Notes: generated from the sequence alone by a model not told the origin. Positions 1-7,961 are shown, numbered from the stretch's first letter. The stretch: DNA of 64,000 nt from Cytobacillus firmus NBRC 15306 (GCF_001591465.1 NZ_BCUY01000002.1:1-64000), one strand, 5' to 3'. A program made the numbers and translations.

Positions 1-230
1 TTTTCTTAATTTTCCATATTACCCTGGCAACTGTTGGGGCAGTTTTAGGAATTATCTCGTTATATACGGGCTATAAAAATAAACTGGCAGCACATAGGAA
101 ATTGGGACCGATAACCAGTGTGGTCTGGTTTTTTACTGGCATAACAGGTGTTGCAGTCTATCTGCTGCTGTATGTTTTCTACCATGGAGGAGAAACCACA
201 TCAGTTATAAAAGCAATCCTGGGTACGTAA
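1..230 (+). CDS. ctaM: CtaM-like (DUF420) membrane protein, C-terminal part
   Basis: The reading frame is open from the window edge and stops at 228-230, so only about the last 75 residues are present. It shows two hydrophobic stretches (near HITLATVGAVLGIISLYTG and TGITGVAVYLLLYVFY) joined by a loop with HRKLGP, and ends GGETTSVIKAILGT. This pattern is typical of the DUF420/YozB family, of which B. subtilis CtaM is needed for active caa3 cytochrome oxidase. In B. subtilis the cta oxidase genes precede the ylb genes that follow here, so the upstream neighbours are probably ctaA-ctaG. The start and N-terminus lie outside the window. Confidence 0.75.
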   Translation, partial: FLIFHITLATVGAVLGIISLYTGYKNKLAAHRKLGPITSVVWFFTGITGVAVYLLLYVFYHGGETTSVIKAILGT

Positions 231-243
231 CAGGTTATGAGAT

Positions 244-272
244 GCCGCTGGCTGTTTAGCGGTATTTTTTTA
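244..272 (+). terminator. terminator after ctaM
   Basis: A short stem (ccgct / agcgg) is followed by seven T. It ends the cta transcription unit. The stem is only five pairs, so efficiency is uncertain. Confidence 0.5.
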
Positions 273-361
273 TGCCCAAAAAATTATCCGCTTCTTAATT
301 AAAAGGACTTAATAAGTATATGGCGAATAGTTATAATGATATTTAATTGGGAGTGAATTTT

Positions 362-1534
362 GTGTCGGTAAGTAAATTAACAGAGAATGAATATCTTGAG
401 GCCATGAAGCTTTCTATGTATGCCTTCCAGTACAATGTGCCTGAAGCTGACATCCCGGCCAGGATGGAACGTTTAAAAAATCATGCCATTTTTGGTATCT
501 GGGAAGGGGAAAGTTTGGCTGCCAAACTTCACATTATCCCCCTGAAAGTTCATATTAATGGCTTTGAATGGGATATGGGAGGTGTTGCTGGTGTTGCAAC
601 ATATCCGGAATTCAGAAGAAAAGGGCATGTAAGCAGCCTGATCAAGCACGCATTAGCCGAGATGAATAATAAGGATCAGCTCTTTTCATTTTTGCATCCA
701 TTTGATATTTCTTTCTATCGGAAATACGGATGGGAGATATTCACTGAATATAAGAAAACGCTTATTAAGAAAATAGATTTAAAAATGACGGGAAAACCTT
801 CAGGGACCATTAAGCGATTTACTAAGAACCAGCACACATTAACCATCGAAAAGATTTATAAGGAATATATGCAGCGTTATTCAGGAGGGCTTGTAAGAGA
901 CTCATACTGGTGGGAGAACTTTGTGTATTCTGATTACCAGATTGCGGTGTATTTTAACGACTCAGGTGAAGGACAGGGCTATATATTATTTAAGGTAAAA
1001 GACAATAAAATGGATATCGAAGAATTCGCAGCTCTAAATCAGGAAGCCAGAGTGAATTTATGGAACTTTATCTGTCAGCATGATTCAATGGTTGAGGAAG
1101 TAAAGATCATTACATCAGTACACGATCCATTTCCTTATTACCTGAATCAGCCTAATTTAAAAATGGAGGTTTTTCCGTACTTTATGGGGAGAATTGTCAA
1201 TGCTGGAAAGTGTCTCGGCCAATATTCTTTCAATGAAAATAGTGAAAATGTCTTTCTGCATATTGAGGATCACCATGCACCATGGAATAATGGAAGCTAC
1301 CTAATTGCTGACGAAGGTGTCAGGGTGTTTAAAGAGAAAGCAGGAAGCCAATGCATAAACCCTCCAGCACGAGGTCTGCATATGTCTATCAATGCCCTTT
1401 CAGCGATTATAATTGGCTATAAGAGGCCAATGGAGTTATATGATCTAGGTGAAATTAAAGGTCCAAGAAATGATGCGGAAATACTTGAAAGAAAAATTCC
1501 TGTGCAAAAGTCCTTTTTTTATGACTTTTTTTAG
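362..1534 (+). CDS. Eis-like GNAT N-acetyltransferase
   Basis: A cytosolic acetyltransferase of 390 residues with the size and layout of the Eis family: an N-terminal GNAT domain, a second GNAT-like domain and a C-terminal SCP2-like domain. The acetyl-CoA loop is visible at about residues 77-94 (GVATYPEFRRKGHVSSLI), followed by a conserved FYRKYGW segment. The protein ends in Phe, as in Eis enzymes where the C-terminal carboxylate acts in catalysis. I chose the GTG at 362 because GGGAGTGA lies five bases upstream; an in-frame TTG at 347 would start inside that site. A TATAAT at 332-337 is a possible -10 element. The substrate (aminoglycoside, polyamine or a protein lysine) cannot be read from the sequence. 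Confidence 0.8.
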   Translation: MSVSKLTENEYLEAMKLSMYAFQYNVPEADIPARMERLKNHAIFGIWEGESLAAKLHIIPLKVHINGFEWDMGGVAGVATYPEFRRKGHVSSLIKHALAEMNNKDQLFSFLHPFDISFYRKYGWEIFTEYKKTLIKKIDLKMTGKPSGTIKRFTKNQHTLTIEKIYKEYMQRYSGGLVRDSYWWENFVYSDYQIAVYFNDSGEGQGYILFKVKDNKMDIEEFAALNQEARVNLWNFICQHDSMVEEVKIITSVHDPFPYYLNQPNLKMEVFPYFMGRIVNAGKCLGQYSFNENSENVFLHIEDHHAPWNNGSYLIADEGVRVFKEKAGSQCINPPARGLHMSINALSAIIIGYKRPMELYDLGEIKGPRNDAEILERKIPVQKSFFYDFF

Positions 1535-1560
1535 AAAAAAATTTACAGATTAAGGAAAGA

Positions 1561-1590
1561 AAAAGCGTCCAGACAGGCGCTTTTTTATTT
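1561..1590 (+). terminator. terminator after the Eis-like gene
   Basis: aaaaagcg pairs with cgcttttt around a ten-base loop and runs into TTTTTTATTTT. Confidence 0.7.
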
Positions 1591-1763
1591 TGGGAACTTT
1601 TCGCAACTCTTTGTGATTCACTCCGAAGAATAAGGTAACGATAACAAGACTGTAACACTTTTATTGTTGTAAGCATTACATATTGTAAAAATAAAATTTA
1701 TGTATTTTTCCTGAGAGATTGTTGCCCTGTATAAAAAATCGTACAGAAAGAAGTGAAAGTAAG

Positions 1764-2114
1764 ATGCATTATGATCATCTTGGCTTCGAGACGATTCAGG
1801 CAGCCAGTGATATAATCTCCGCAATCGTAGAATCCAGCCTGGAGGAAAGAAAAAGTGTTATTCCTCTTAAGCATGAAAGATACACTTTCTTTAAGAGAAA
1901 AAAAAACCCTATTTCCATCACTTTTAGTAACACTGAAGTATATTTAAAAATTAAGCTTAACTTAGTAAAAGGAAAAAATATTTTGGAGGAAACTCTCAGG
2001 ATTCAGAAAGAAATCAAGGATGAAATTGTCCATTTAACAGGACTGGAGGTTAAAAGAGTAGATCTCTCAGTTCAAAAAATTATATCTGCAGGAAACGCTC
2101 TTTCAGAAAACTAA
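1764..2114 (+). CDS. Asp23/Gls24-like small protein
   Basis: A 116-residue basic protein of unknown function. The C-terminal half (VYLKIKLNLVKGKNI, then IQKEIKDEIVHLTGLEVKRV) has the strand-strand-helix-strand rhythm and the TGLEVKRVDLSV ending seen in the Asp23/Gls24 (DUF322) family, which includes alkaline shock proteins and YloU/YqhY of Bacillus. The N-terminal half does not match anything I recognise. I start it at ATG 1764; a TTG at 1719 is in frame but has no ribosome binding site, and the purine-rich stretch before 1764 is itself weak. It stands alone between two terminators. Confidence 0.55.
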   Translation: MHYDHLGFETIQAASDIISAIVESSLEERKSVIPLKHERYTFFKRKKNPISITFSNTEVYLKIKLNLVKGKNILEETLRIQKEIKDEIVHLTGLEVKRVDLSVQKIISAGNALSEN

Positions 2115-2143
2115 ATTTTGCAGGTCTAAACTAATGTAAAAAA

Positions 2144-2170
2144 GACGCATGATGTTCATGCGTCTTTTCC
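2144..2170. terminator. bidirectional terminator between the Asp23-like gene and ylbA
   Basis: A perfect nine-base stem (gacgcatga / tcatgcgtc) with T runs on both strands serves the two convergent genes. Confidence 0.75.
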
Positions 2171-2192
2171 ATAATCTAAATGTAAGAGAAAA

Positions 2193-2552
2193 TTATTCAG
2201 CGAATTGGTCAATCTCTGCATTAATCTCATTTAGAGTTTTTTCGCACTGACTTACTAATGATTTAGGGAAGCTTTCGCCTTCACCGTATTCTACCCCATG
2301 CGGATAATAATGCTTGCCAAGCAGCGGGGTCATAAGCTGGATAGTTGCTCTATGAGCCCCTACATCTCCTTCAGTCGCATATCCAAATACACGAAGGTAA
2401 AAAACACCCTCTTTTAATTCGAATTTACGGTCATATGTAACTCTTTCATAATCCCATTGCCCTTCACGGACCAGGCCATGAGAAAGCATTACTTCATCTA
2501 AGCGGGTTAAGTCTGCTTTTTTATTTTCCAGACCTGTGTTTTCAAATTTCAT
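2193..2552 (-). CDS. ylbA: YugN-like family protein YlbA
   Basis: A 119-residue cytosolic protein of the YugN-like family, function unknown. It begins MKFENTGLENKKADL and carries the family-like GVFYLRVFGYATEGDVG core and the acidic C-terminus. The length and the position next to the cta genes match B. subtilis YlbA. The start is set by AGGAGG a few bases before ATG 2552; a longer in-frame extension to 2678 has no ribosome binding site and reads as non-coding. It is transcribed against its neighbours. Confidence 0.8.
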   Translation of the reverse strand: MKFENTGLENKKADLTRLDEVMLSHGLVREGQWDYERVTYDRKFELKEGVFYLRVFGYATEGDVGAHRATIQLMTPLLGKHYYPHGVEYGEGESFPKSLVSQCEKTLNEINAEIDQFAE

Positions 2553-2785
2553 AATTGTCCCTCCTGAAAACATCCATGGTTCTGTTGAACGATCCATGCA
2601 TAATTTTAACAAGTTTATCTCAAATTTAATAATAGTAGAAAAAAGCGTAACTTGCAACGGATTCATGCAAGAAAACATCCTTCTCTACAGAACGTTTGCT
2701 GAAATGCCATAATTTAACGCCTGACTGGCATATCTTGAGCAACTGGAAATGAGCAGCTGCCAAACTGTGAAAGGGGAAGCGTCAA

Positions 2786-3427
2786 TTGCAGAAATACAAA
2801 GCCATCAGTATCTTCTTTTTTCTAATATTTTTAACACCACAGCCTGCAGGTGCTGCAGCAGATTACAGAGTTGAGCAAAAGGATACTCTTTGGGAAATTG
2901 CGCTAAAATTCCAGAAGGATTTGCAGGAAATTATTAACGGTAATCCTCAGATAGAAAATCCTGATTTAATTTTTCCAGGTGAAATTATTATTATACCCGG
3001 CCAAGGAAAGAAGATTGCTATTCCCCAAATGGATGATTATGAAAATGAGCTAATGAGGCTTGCCAACGAAAAACGAAGGGAGTTTAGGCTAAAACCATTG
3101 TCTGTAGATTTGAAGTTAAATGCTGCAGCCCAAAAAAAGTCTTCGGATATGATGAAATTACAATATCTTTCACATAATTCTCCTACATATGGAAATCCTA
3201 CAGAAATGTTAAGGAATCAGCAAATTTCTTTTCTGACCGTAAAGGAGAATATCGGGGCGGGCTATAAAACAGCTGATGAAATGTTTGATGCCTGGATGAA
3301 TTCCGCAGTCCACCGGGAAAATATTCTAAACAAAAAGGCAACTCATTTTGGTTCAGGATATATTCAAGGAGGCCTGCACGGTCACTATTGGACCCTATTC
3401 ATTGTTGAAAAAAATAAAGGAGGATAA
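2786..3427 (+). CDS. secreted LysM-SCP (CAP) domain protein
   Basis: A 213-residue exported protein. Residues 1-24 form a signal peptide (charged start, long hydrophobic core, AGAAA cleavage region). A LysM cell-wall-binding domain follows at about 26-72 (YRVEQKDTLWEIALKF ... NPDLIFPGEIIIIP), and an SCP/CAP domain at about 85-210 with the motifs LSHNSP, ENIGAG and AWMNSAVHRENIL. The layout resembles SafA/YkwD-type proteins of Bacillus. It starts at TTG 2786, six bases after AAAGGGGAAG. ylbB follows after three bases, so the two are probably one operon. The biochemical activity of bacterial SCP domains is largely unknown. Confidence 0.82.
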   Translation: MQKYKAISIFFFLIFLTPQPAGAAADYRVEQKDTLWEIALKFQKDLQEIINGNPQIENPDLIFPGEIIIIPGQGKKIAIPQMDDYENELMRLANEKRREFRLKPLSVDLKLNAAAQKKSSDMMKLQYLSHNSPTYGNPTEMLRNQQISFLTVKENIGAGYKTADEMFDAWMNSAVHRENILNKKATHFGSGYIQGGLHGHYWTLFIVEKNKGG

Positions 3428-3430
3428 AAA

Positions 3431-3862
3431 ATGGAAAAAATTCGCGATATTATGACAGATCAGGTTGAAAGCTGTTCTCTATTGGACAATGTTTATGAAG
3501 TGGCAGTTAAGATGAAAGAATTAAACGTAGGGGCTATACCCATTGTGGATAATGATAAGCTCGTCGGAATGATTACTGACCGGGATATCGTTCTTCGCTG
3601 TGTAGCAGAAAAACACCCTGCTTCATCTAAGGTAGAAGATATTATGAGCAGCCATTTAGTAACTGTAACGAGGGATACAGAGGCTCGGGAAGCAGCCCGT
3701 TTGATGGCAGAACATCAAATTCGCAGGCTTCCTGTTGTGGAAGGTGACAAGCTTGTTGGGATCGTATCACTAGGTGACTTTGCCGTGCGCCATTTAACAG
3801 ATGACCAGGCTGGAGAAGCCCTTACTGATATTTCTAAACACGAAACTGAAGCACAGCATTAA
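3431..3862 (+). CDS. ylbB: two-CBS-domain protein YlbB
   Basis: A 143-residue cytosolic protein made of two CBS domains (about residues 7-60 and 71-125), seen as IRDIMTDQVESCSLLD, MKELNVGAIPIVDNDKLVGMITDRDIV, then VEDIMSSHLVTVTRDTEA and MAEHQIRRLPVVEGDKLVGIVSLGDFA. Such pairs bind adenosyl ligands and usually sense energy state; the ligand here is unknown. AAGGAGG six bases before ATG 3431 also overlaps the end of the preceding SCP gene. It matches B. subtilis YlbB in size and position. Confidence 0.85.
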   Translation: MEKIRDIMTDQVESCSLLDNVYEVAVKMKELNVGAIPIVDNDKLVGMITDRDIVLRCVAEKHPASSKVEDIMSSHLVTVTRDTEAREAARLMAEHQIRRLPVVEGDKLVGIVSLGDFAVRHLTDDQAGEALTDISKHETEAQH

Positions 3863-3889
3863 GAGGACACCATCAGGGTGTTCTTTTTT
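3861..3889 (+). terminator. terminator after ylbB
   Basis: aggacacc pairs with gggtgttct around a four-base loop, followed by a run of seven T. Confidence 0.7.
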
Positions 3890-4068
3890 TGCAGCAAAGG
3901 CTGCTGCATACAGAACTTATTGAAAATAATAGATAAACAATACACCTAATGGTATGATTAATAGTATATATGCAATAATTTCATTCAGGTTCCATTTAGC
4001 AGAACGCCTGCATGTTATACTTTTAATTGCCTTAATTACAGCAAGTAACAGAAGGGAGGTACGGTTCT

Positions 4069-5136
4069 CTGCGAGCACTTTTCAGAATTTTAGTATTGAT
4101 TTGCATTTTACTGGCAGCAGGCTTTTACATCGATATTGGGCGTAAAGAAAAAGGGGAAATACTTGTCAGTCAGGAAAATGCAATTAAGGATATAAATAAT
4201 AAGGAAAATAACTTATCTTCCAATACGGGGTTCCCTGAAAAGGGTGTGGCATCACTAATGGGGAAATCAGCTGGGGAGCTTAAAGAAAGTTTGGGAGAGC
4301 CGTCCAGAATAGATCCTTCTTTTTATGGCTACGAATGGTGGATATATTATAAAAGCAGCACTGAGTATATTCAGGCTGGCGTCAGCAATAATAAAGTGGT
4401 TAGTCTGTTTGCGACAGGTGAAGATTCAGATATTTATCCTTTCAAAATAGGGCAGCCAATTGGTGAATTATATACATCCGTTTTTTTTGAAACAGAATTC
4501 AGTCTTAAAGTAAAAGACAGCTCATACCGTTTCGAATTATCTGAAGATGACCTCAATACAAGGCCGCTGGTTATGGTTGGTGAGTATTTTGCACAGCTGA
4601 ATATCGATAGATTTACAGGGACGCTATCCAGTGTGAGGTTAATGGATTCAGCCACTTTGATAAAGCTGCGCCCGTATGAAATGGTTTACCGTGGTGAATT
4701 ATTGGAGCCCCCTTTGCCTTCTCCTGCCTTTGCAGAAGATGTGGAGAGAGCGAAAGAGAAGCAAATTTTCGACATCACCAATGTTATAAGAGTCAGGCAT
4801 CATATACAGCCGCTGATATGGGATGATCTGACTGCATCAGCAGCATTAGCTCATAGTAAAGATATGTATGAATCCAATGTCTTTTCTCATAATTCTAAAA
4901 CTAATGGCGATTTGACGGACCGGCTTAAAGCTGGGGAGGTCTCATATGAGGCTGCAGGGGAGAACATAGCTGCAAATTATACGGATGCGCCCGCTGTAGT
5001 TGAAGGATGGCTTAACAGCAAAGGCCATCGGGATAGTCTGCTGAATGAAGAATTTACACATCTTGGAGTTGGAGTTTATAAAAAGCATTATACGCAAAAT
5101 TTCATAAAAAAAGCTGATGGAGAAGTCAAAAAATGA
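4069..5136 (+). CDS. ylbC: SCP-domain protein YlbC with CAP-associated domain
   Basis: A membrane-anchored or exported protein of about 355 residues: an N-terminal hydrophobic segment (LVLICILLAAGFYI), a linker, a CAP-associated domain from about residue 60 (LMGKSAGELKESLGEPSRID) and a C-terminal SCP domain (ALAHSKDMYESNVFSHNS, GENIAANYT, EGWLNSKGHRDSLL). This order is that of B. subtilis YlbC. The start is unusual: the only well-placed ribosome binding site, AAGGGAGGT at 4052-4060, points to a CTG at 4069, which adds LRALFRI before the hydrophobic core. The next candidate is TTG 4096, which has no ribosome binding site. It has its own transcription unit after the ylbB terminator. Confidence 0.78.
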   Translation: MRALFRILVLICILLAAGFYIDIGRKEKGEILVSQENAIKDINNKENNLSSNTGFPEKGVASLMGKSAGELKESLGEPSRIDPSFYGYEWWIYYKSSTEYIQAGVSNNKVVSLFATGEDSDIYPFKIGQPIGELYTSVFFETEFSLKVKDSSYRFELSEDDLNTRPLVMVGEYFAQLNIDRFTGTLSSVRLMDSATLIKLRPYEMVYRGELLEPPLPSPAFAEDVERAKEKQIFDITNVIRVRHHIQPLIWDDLTASAALAHSKDMYESNVFSHNSKTNGDLTDRLKAGEVSYEAAGENIAANYTDAPAVVEGWLNSKGHRDSLLNEEFTHLGVGVYKKHYTQNFIKKADGEVKK

Positions 5137-5165
5137 AAAAGAGCCTAAATTAAGGCTCTTTTTTA
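5136..5165. terminator. bidirectional terminator between ylbC and a convergent gene
   Basis: agagcct pairs with aggctct, flanked by AAAAA and TTTTTT. It overlaps the last codons of the minus-strand gene ending at 5150. Confidence 0.75.
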
Positions 5166-5524
5166 CTATTAACAATCTGAATCCGGCCAACCTGAAAAAA
5201 GTCATCCTTCCAATTTCCATATAAGTGAACAGGGTCACCGATCTTGACAGAAGGAATTGAAGTATTATTCATTATAGGAGTAATTTTTTTTATATTTGAA
5301 TGTTTGAAGCCCTTTGTTTGAACGGTCAATTCAAGAACATGAACATAGCGGCTGTAATTATAGCGCTGCCTGCTCTCGCTTAGATGGACGACTTCGCCGG
5401 AAATGATCGCCTCCTCGGAAACATCTGCCAGGCTCCTCCACTTCGCATAACCCTCACGCATTTCCTTTTTTGTCAGCCAAAAAAAATAAAGGCAAATTAT
5501 TGGTATAACGATAGCGGTGACCAT
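5150..5524 (-). CDS. small membrane protein of unknown function
   Basis: A 124-residue protein that I do not recognise. Residues 1-17 (MVTAIVIPIICLYFFWL) form a single membrane segment, followed by a charged helix and a soluble domain predicted to be mostly beta strand (ISGEVVHLSESRQRYNYSRYVHVLEL ... IGDPVHLYGNWKDDFFQVGRI), which looks like a small barrel. It lies 14 bases behind the thioesterase gene on the same strand, so the two are probably cotranscribed. Neither is present between ylbC and ylbD in B. subtilis. Confidence 0.6.
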   Translation of the reverse strand: MVTAIVIPIICLYFFWLTKKEMREGYAKWRSLADVSEEAIISGEVVHLSESRQRYNYSRYVHVLELTVQTKGFKHSNIKKITPIMNNTSIPSVKIGDPVHLYGNWKDDFFQVGRIQIVNSKKEP

Positions 5525-5538
5525 CTTCCCACCAGCCT

Positions 5539-6036
5539 TTAATTATTTACATTTTTCTTTTCGATGATAAAAAAGCTGCCTGTTGCCTGTGCAATTTTTC
5601 TTCCATCCGAACGGATTACATCTGCAGATAATACCATGCTTTTTGTTCCCTTATGGTCAATTGTCGCTCTGCATGTTACGTATTCCCCTTTGCCGACCGC
5701 AAGATAATGAATATTTAACTGTGTCGTAACAGCACCAAAACCTTCAGGAAGCAGTGAAGCCGCAAGTGTTCCCATGGCAGAATCAATAATTGTTGCGGTT
5801 ATTCCCCCATGTAGAATTCCGAGCGGATTATTGACGATCTTACTTAAAGGAACTGTCAATGTGCACTCATCTTCAGTTATTTGCCGTTCCATATGAAGCA
5901 GACCGCCAATATATGAGCTGTTTTGACCTTTTTGTCTTTTATGAAAACCTAAAAGCAGGGATTCTAAAGCGGTTAATTCTTCGTCAGTCGCATTCCTGGT
6001 GCACTGATCAAATAATTCCATGAGATCTCTATTCAT
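5539..6036 (-). CDS. PaaI-type hotdog-fold thioesterase
   Basis: A 165-residue cytosolic hotdog-fold protein. The PaaI signature is visible as NPLGILHGGITATIIDSAMG at about residues 68-87, where the HGG and the Asp of DSAMG occupy the usual active-site region. TTQLNIHYLAV and the terminal strand ARG/QATGSFFII complete the fold. Family members hydrolyse acyl- or aroyl-CoA thioesters; the substrate is not predictable. The first 45 residues are an extra helical segment. The start ATG 6036 follows AAAGGTGA. It is the first gene of a two-gene minus-strand unit inserted between ylbC and ylbD. Confidence 0.75.
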   Translation of the reverse strand: MNRDLMELFDQCTRNATDEELTALESLLLGFHKRQKGQNSSYIGGLLHMERQITEDECTLTVPLSKIVNNPLGILHGGITATIIDSAMGTLAASLLPEGFGAVTTQLNIHYLAVGKGEYVTCRATIDHKGTKSMVLSADVIRSDGRKIAQATGSFFIIEKKNVNN

Positions 6037-6195
6037 TATTATTCACCTTTCAATATCTTTCTGCATTCATATATTATCATTAATGGCTGAATTTTTGAAT
6101 TTTAATGGATCAATAAAGCAGACAAAAATATTCACCTTTTTCATTCATCTTCATATGGTATTATAGGCATTTGCATCAGAACGAGGTGATATTGC

Positions 6196-6600
6196 ATGTC
6201 CAAAACGAAGCTTCATCCCTCTGTTGAAAAGTTTAAGGAGTTTGTTAAACAGAATCCCCGGATCATCAAAGAAGTCAGAGATGGTAATACAACGTGGCAG
6301 GAATTATACGAGGATTGGTATTTGCTTGGGGAAGAAGATTCAAGGTGGGATTCCTTTAGAGAAAACAAAGATAATACACAAAAGCCCGAAGAGAAAAAAA
6401 GTGACTGGATGGGCAGCATTATGGGTACTCTTAAGCAAATGGATGCGAATCAAATGCAGGGGTACATTACTAATCTCAGCCAGGCACTTTCAGCTGTGCA
6501 GGGGGTTATTTCGCAATTTCAGGGCGGCGGCCAGAAACCCTCAGGAGGCTCAAAGCCAATGACTAAACCAGGCAGCCCTTTTACATTTAAAAAGGATTAA
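6196..6600 (+). CDS. ylbD: YlbD family spore coat-associated protein
   Basis: A 134-residue cytosolic protein matching B. subtilis YlbD, often annotated as a putative coat protein. The N-terminus (HPSVEKFKEFVKQNPRIIKEVRDG, with WQELYEDWYLLGEED) is the conserved part. The C-terminal half has an amphipathic segment and a Gly/Gln/Pro/Ser-rich tail. The start ATG 6196 follows GAGGTGAT. ylbE begins 11 bases after the stop, so the pair is an operon, as in B. subtilis. Confidence 0.85.
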   Translation: MSKTKLHPSVEKFKEFVKQNPRIIKEVRDGNTTWQELYEDWYLLGEEDSRWDSFRENKDNTQKPEEKKSDWMGSIMGTLKQMDANQMQGYITNLSQALSAVQGVISQFQGGGQKPSGGSKPMTKPGSPFTFKKD

Positions 6601-6611
6601 GGGGTAAACAG

Positions 6612-6854
6612 ATGAGAAAAGATATCGTTGAGTATCTTGAACAAAAGAAGGAGCTTAAGCAATTTATCCGTGAGCAGCCTCATTGGTATAGAAAACTGAG
6701 CAGAAATCCGAACGAAATTCAATCTCTGGAAGTGGCAGCACTGCACTATTATAAAAAAACAATTCCCCACCAGGTTGAAAAATTCACGAATGGAGTGCAA
6801 ATGGCCTCCATGATGATGAGCATGTTTCAGGCCATGAATTCTCAATCCAGTTAG
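6612..6854 (+). CDS. ylbE: YlbE family protein
   Basis: An 80-residue protein of the YlbE family, function unknown. The conserved pattern is LEQKKELKQFIREQPHWYRKLSRNPNE followed by a C-terminal methionine-rich helix (MASMMMSMFQAMNSQ). Gly-Gly-Gly-Gly-type AGGGGT precedes ATG 6612. It is the second gene of the ylbDE pair and is followed at once by a terminator. Confidence 0.82.
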   Translation: MRKDIVEYLEQKKELKQFIREQPHWYRKLSRNPNEIQSLEVAALHYYKKTIPHQVEKFTNGVQMASMMMSMFQAMNSQSS

Positions 6855-6886
6855 AAAGCTTTCTCGCACACGAGAGAGCTTTTTAT
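6855..6886 (+). terminator. terminator after ylbE
   Basis: agctttctcg pairs with cgagagagct, followed by TTTTTATTT. Confidence 0.72.
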
Positions 6887-6970
6887 TTGTTATAGAGTAA
6901 AAATAAGCAGCCGGGCAAACACTAACTTTATCAGATCGTTACGGAAGACATCCTAAAGGAGTGTAAAATA

Positions 6971-7402
6971 ATGAAAAGGCAAAAATACATTTTTATATTG
7001 CTGTTTATTTTTATTCTTGCAGCGTGCCAGAAAGATATTCCTGAGCCCGAAACAAAAGCTGAAGCCAGTCCTCCGGTGAATGCAGTTAAAGCAGAACAGC
7101 TATTGCCGGTTTCAGGTGTGGAAAGCTCAGCCAAGGATCCTTTTTTTGTAAGGCATCAAATAAAAGGAAAAGACGTTTTTGTTGAATGTATTGTGCAGGA
7201 TGTGTCCTTTAGAAAGCAGAGCAGCAAAGAAAAAGGCAAAATTCTCCTGTATATAAACGGAAAGAAGAAGGATGAAATCCATTCAGCTGCTTTTATTATC
7301 AAAGGACTTCCTTCAGGCAAACATCGAATCGGACTGGAACTTGTTAAAGGCAACAGTGCTGAAGCCTCTATGAAAAGAGATTTTCTTGTGCTGATTCCTT
7401 AG
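6971..7402 (+). CDS. putative lipoprotein, function unknown
   Basis: A 143-residue exported lipoprotein. Residues 1-19 are a lipoprotein signal peptide ending in the lipobox LAAC, so Cys at about residue 19 should be lipidated and the protein anchored outside the membrane. A disordered Pro/Glu/Ala linker (to about residue 55) leads to a small beta-rich domain (DVFVECIVQDVSF, GKILLYINGKKKDEI, LPSGKHRIGLELVKG) that resembles an immunoglobulin-like fold of a protein-binding type. I do not recognise the family. ATG 6971 follows AAAGGAGTG. It lies between ylbE and ylbF and has no clear terminator of its own. Confidence 0.68.
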   Translation: MKRQKYIFILLFIFILAACQKDIPEPETKAEASPPVNAVKAEQLLPVSGVESSAKDPFFVRHQIKGKDVFVECIVQDVSFRKQSSKEKGKILLYINGKKKDEIHSAAFIIKGLPSGKHRIGLELVKGNSAEASMKRDFLVLIP

Positions 7403-7461
7403 TCTATTTGCTTTAGCTTTAAACCGTTTCATGATAAAATAAGAAACGGAGGTGAGCTATT

Positions 7462-7899
7462 TTGCTTGCTACATTAGAAAGAATGGCTATTTTGGACAAA
7501 GCTGACGAACTTGCAGCGATGATTACAGAATCTGAAGAAGCGGAACATTACCGCAAAAGTTTATATAAATTAAAGAACAGCCGTGAAACTCAAAGGAAGA
7601 TACACGATTTTATCGAAATGAAAGAACTGTATGAAGAAGTTCAGCGATTTGGCAAATATCATCCGGAGTACAAGAGGGTGATGATGTCAATTAGGGAGCT
7701 AAAGCGCGACATGGACATGGATATCCATGTTGCGGAATTCAGAAGAGCAGAGACCGGCCTGCAAACCCTCCTGGATGAGGTAAGCATGCTGATAGGACGT
7801 TCTGTGTCTGAACATATTAAAGTTCCCACCGGCAATCCCTTCTTTGAATCAAGCTGCGGAGGTGGCTGCGGTTCTGGAGGCAGCTGCGGCTGTTCTTAG
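7462..7899 (+). CDS. ylbF: YlbF, subunit of the RNase Y-associated Y-complex
   Basis: A 145-residue helical protein of the YlbF/YmcA family. In B. subtilis YlbF, YmcA and YaaT form a complex that carries Fe-S clusters and guides RNase Y in mRNA maturation, affecting competence, biofilm and sporulation. The body is a helical bundle; the C-terminus has the cysteine cluster CGGGCGSGGSCGC, five or more Cys that fit the cluster-binding tail. TTG 7462 follows GGAGGTGA. An imperfectly placed hairpin (ccgtttc 7424-7430 with gaaacgg 7443-7449) covers the first bases of that ribosome binding site. Confidence 0.9.
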   Translation: MLATLERMAILDKADELAAMITESEEAEHYRKSLYKLKNSRETQRKIHDFIEMKELYEEVQRFGKYHPEYKRVMMSIRELKRDMDMDIHVAEFRRAETGLQTLLDEVSMLIGRSVSEHIKVPTGNPFFESSCGGGCGSGGSCGCS

Positions 7900-7934
7900 A
7901 AAAGAGGAAGTTCCTCGCCCGCAGAGGCAGCGTT

Positions 7935-7961
7935 CAAAAACCAGCTAATGCTGGTTTTTTC
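7935..7961 (+). terminator. terminator after ylbF
   Basis: aaaccagc pairs with gctggttt, followed by TTTCTTTTT. Confidence 0.72.

Noticed and set aside
3954-4145. 63-codon ORF upstream of ylbC
   Set aside because: It overlaps the ylbC ribosome binding site and start in another frame, lacks its own ribosome binding site and looks like translated non-coding sequence.
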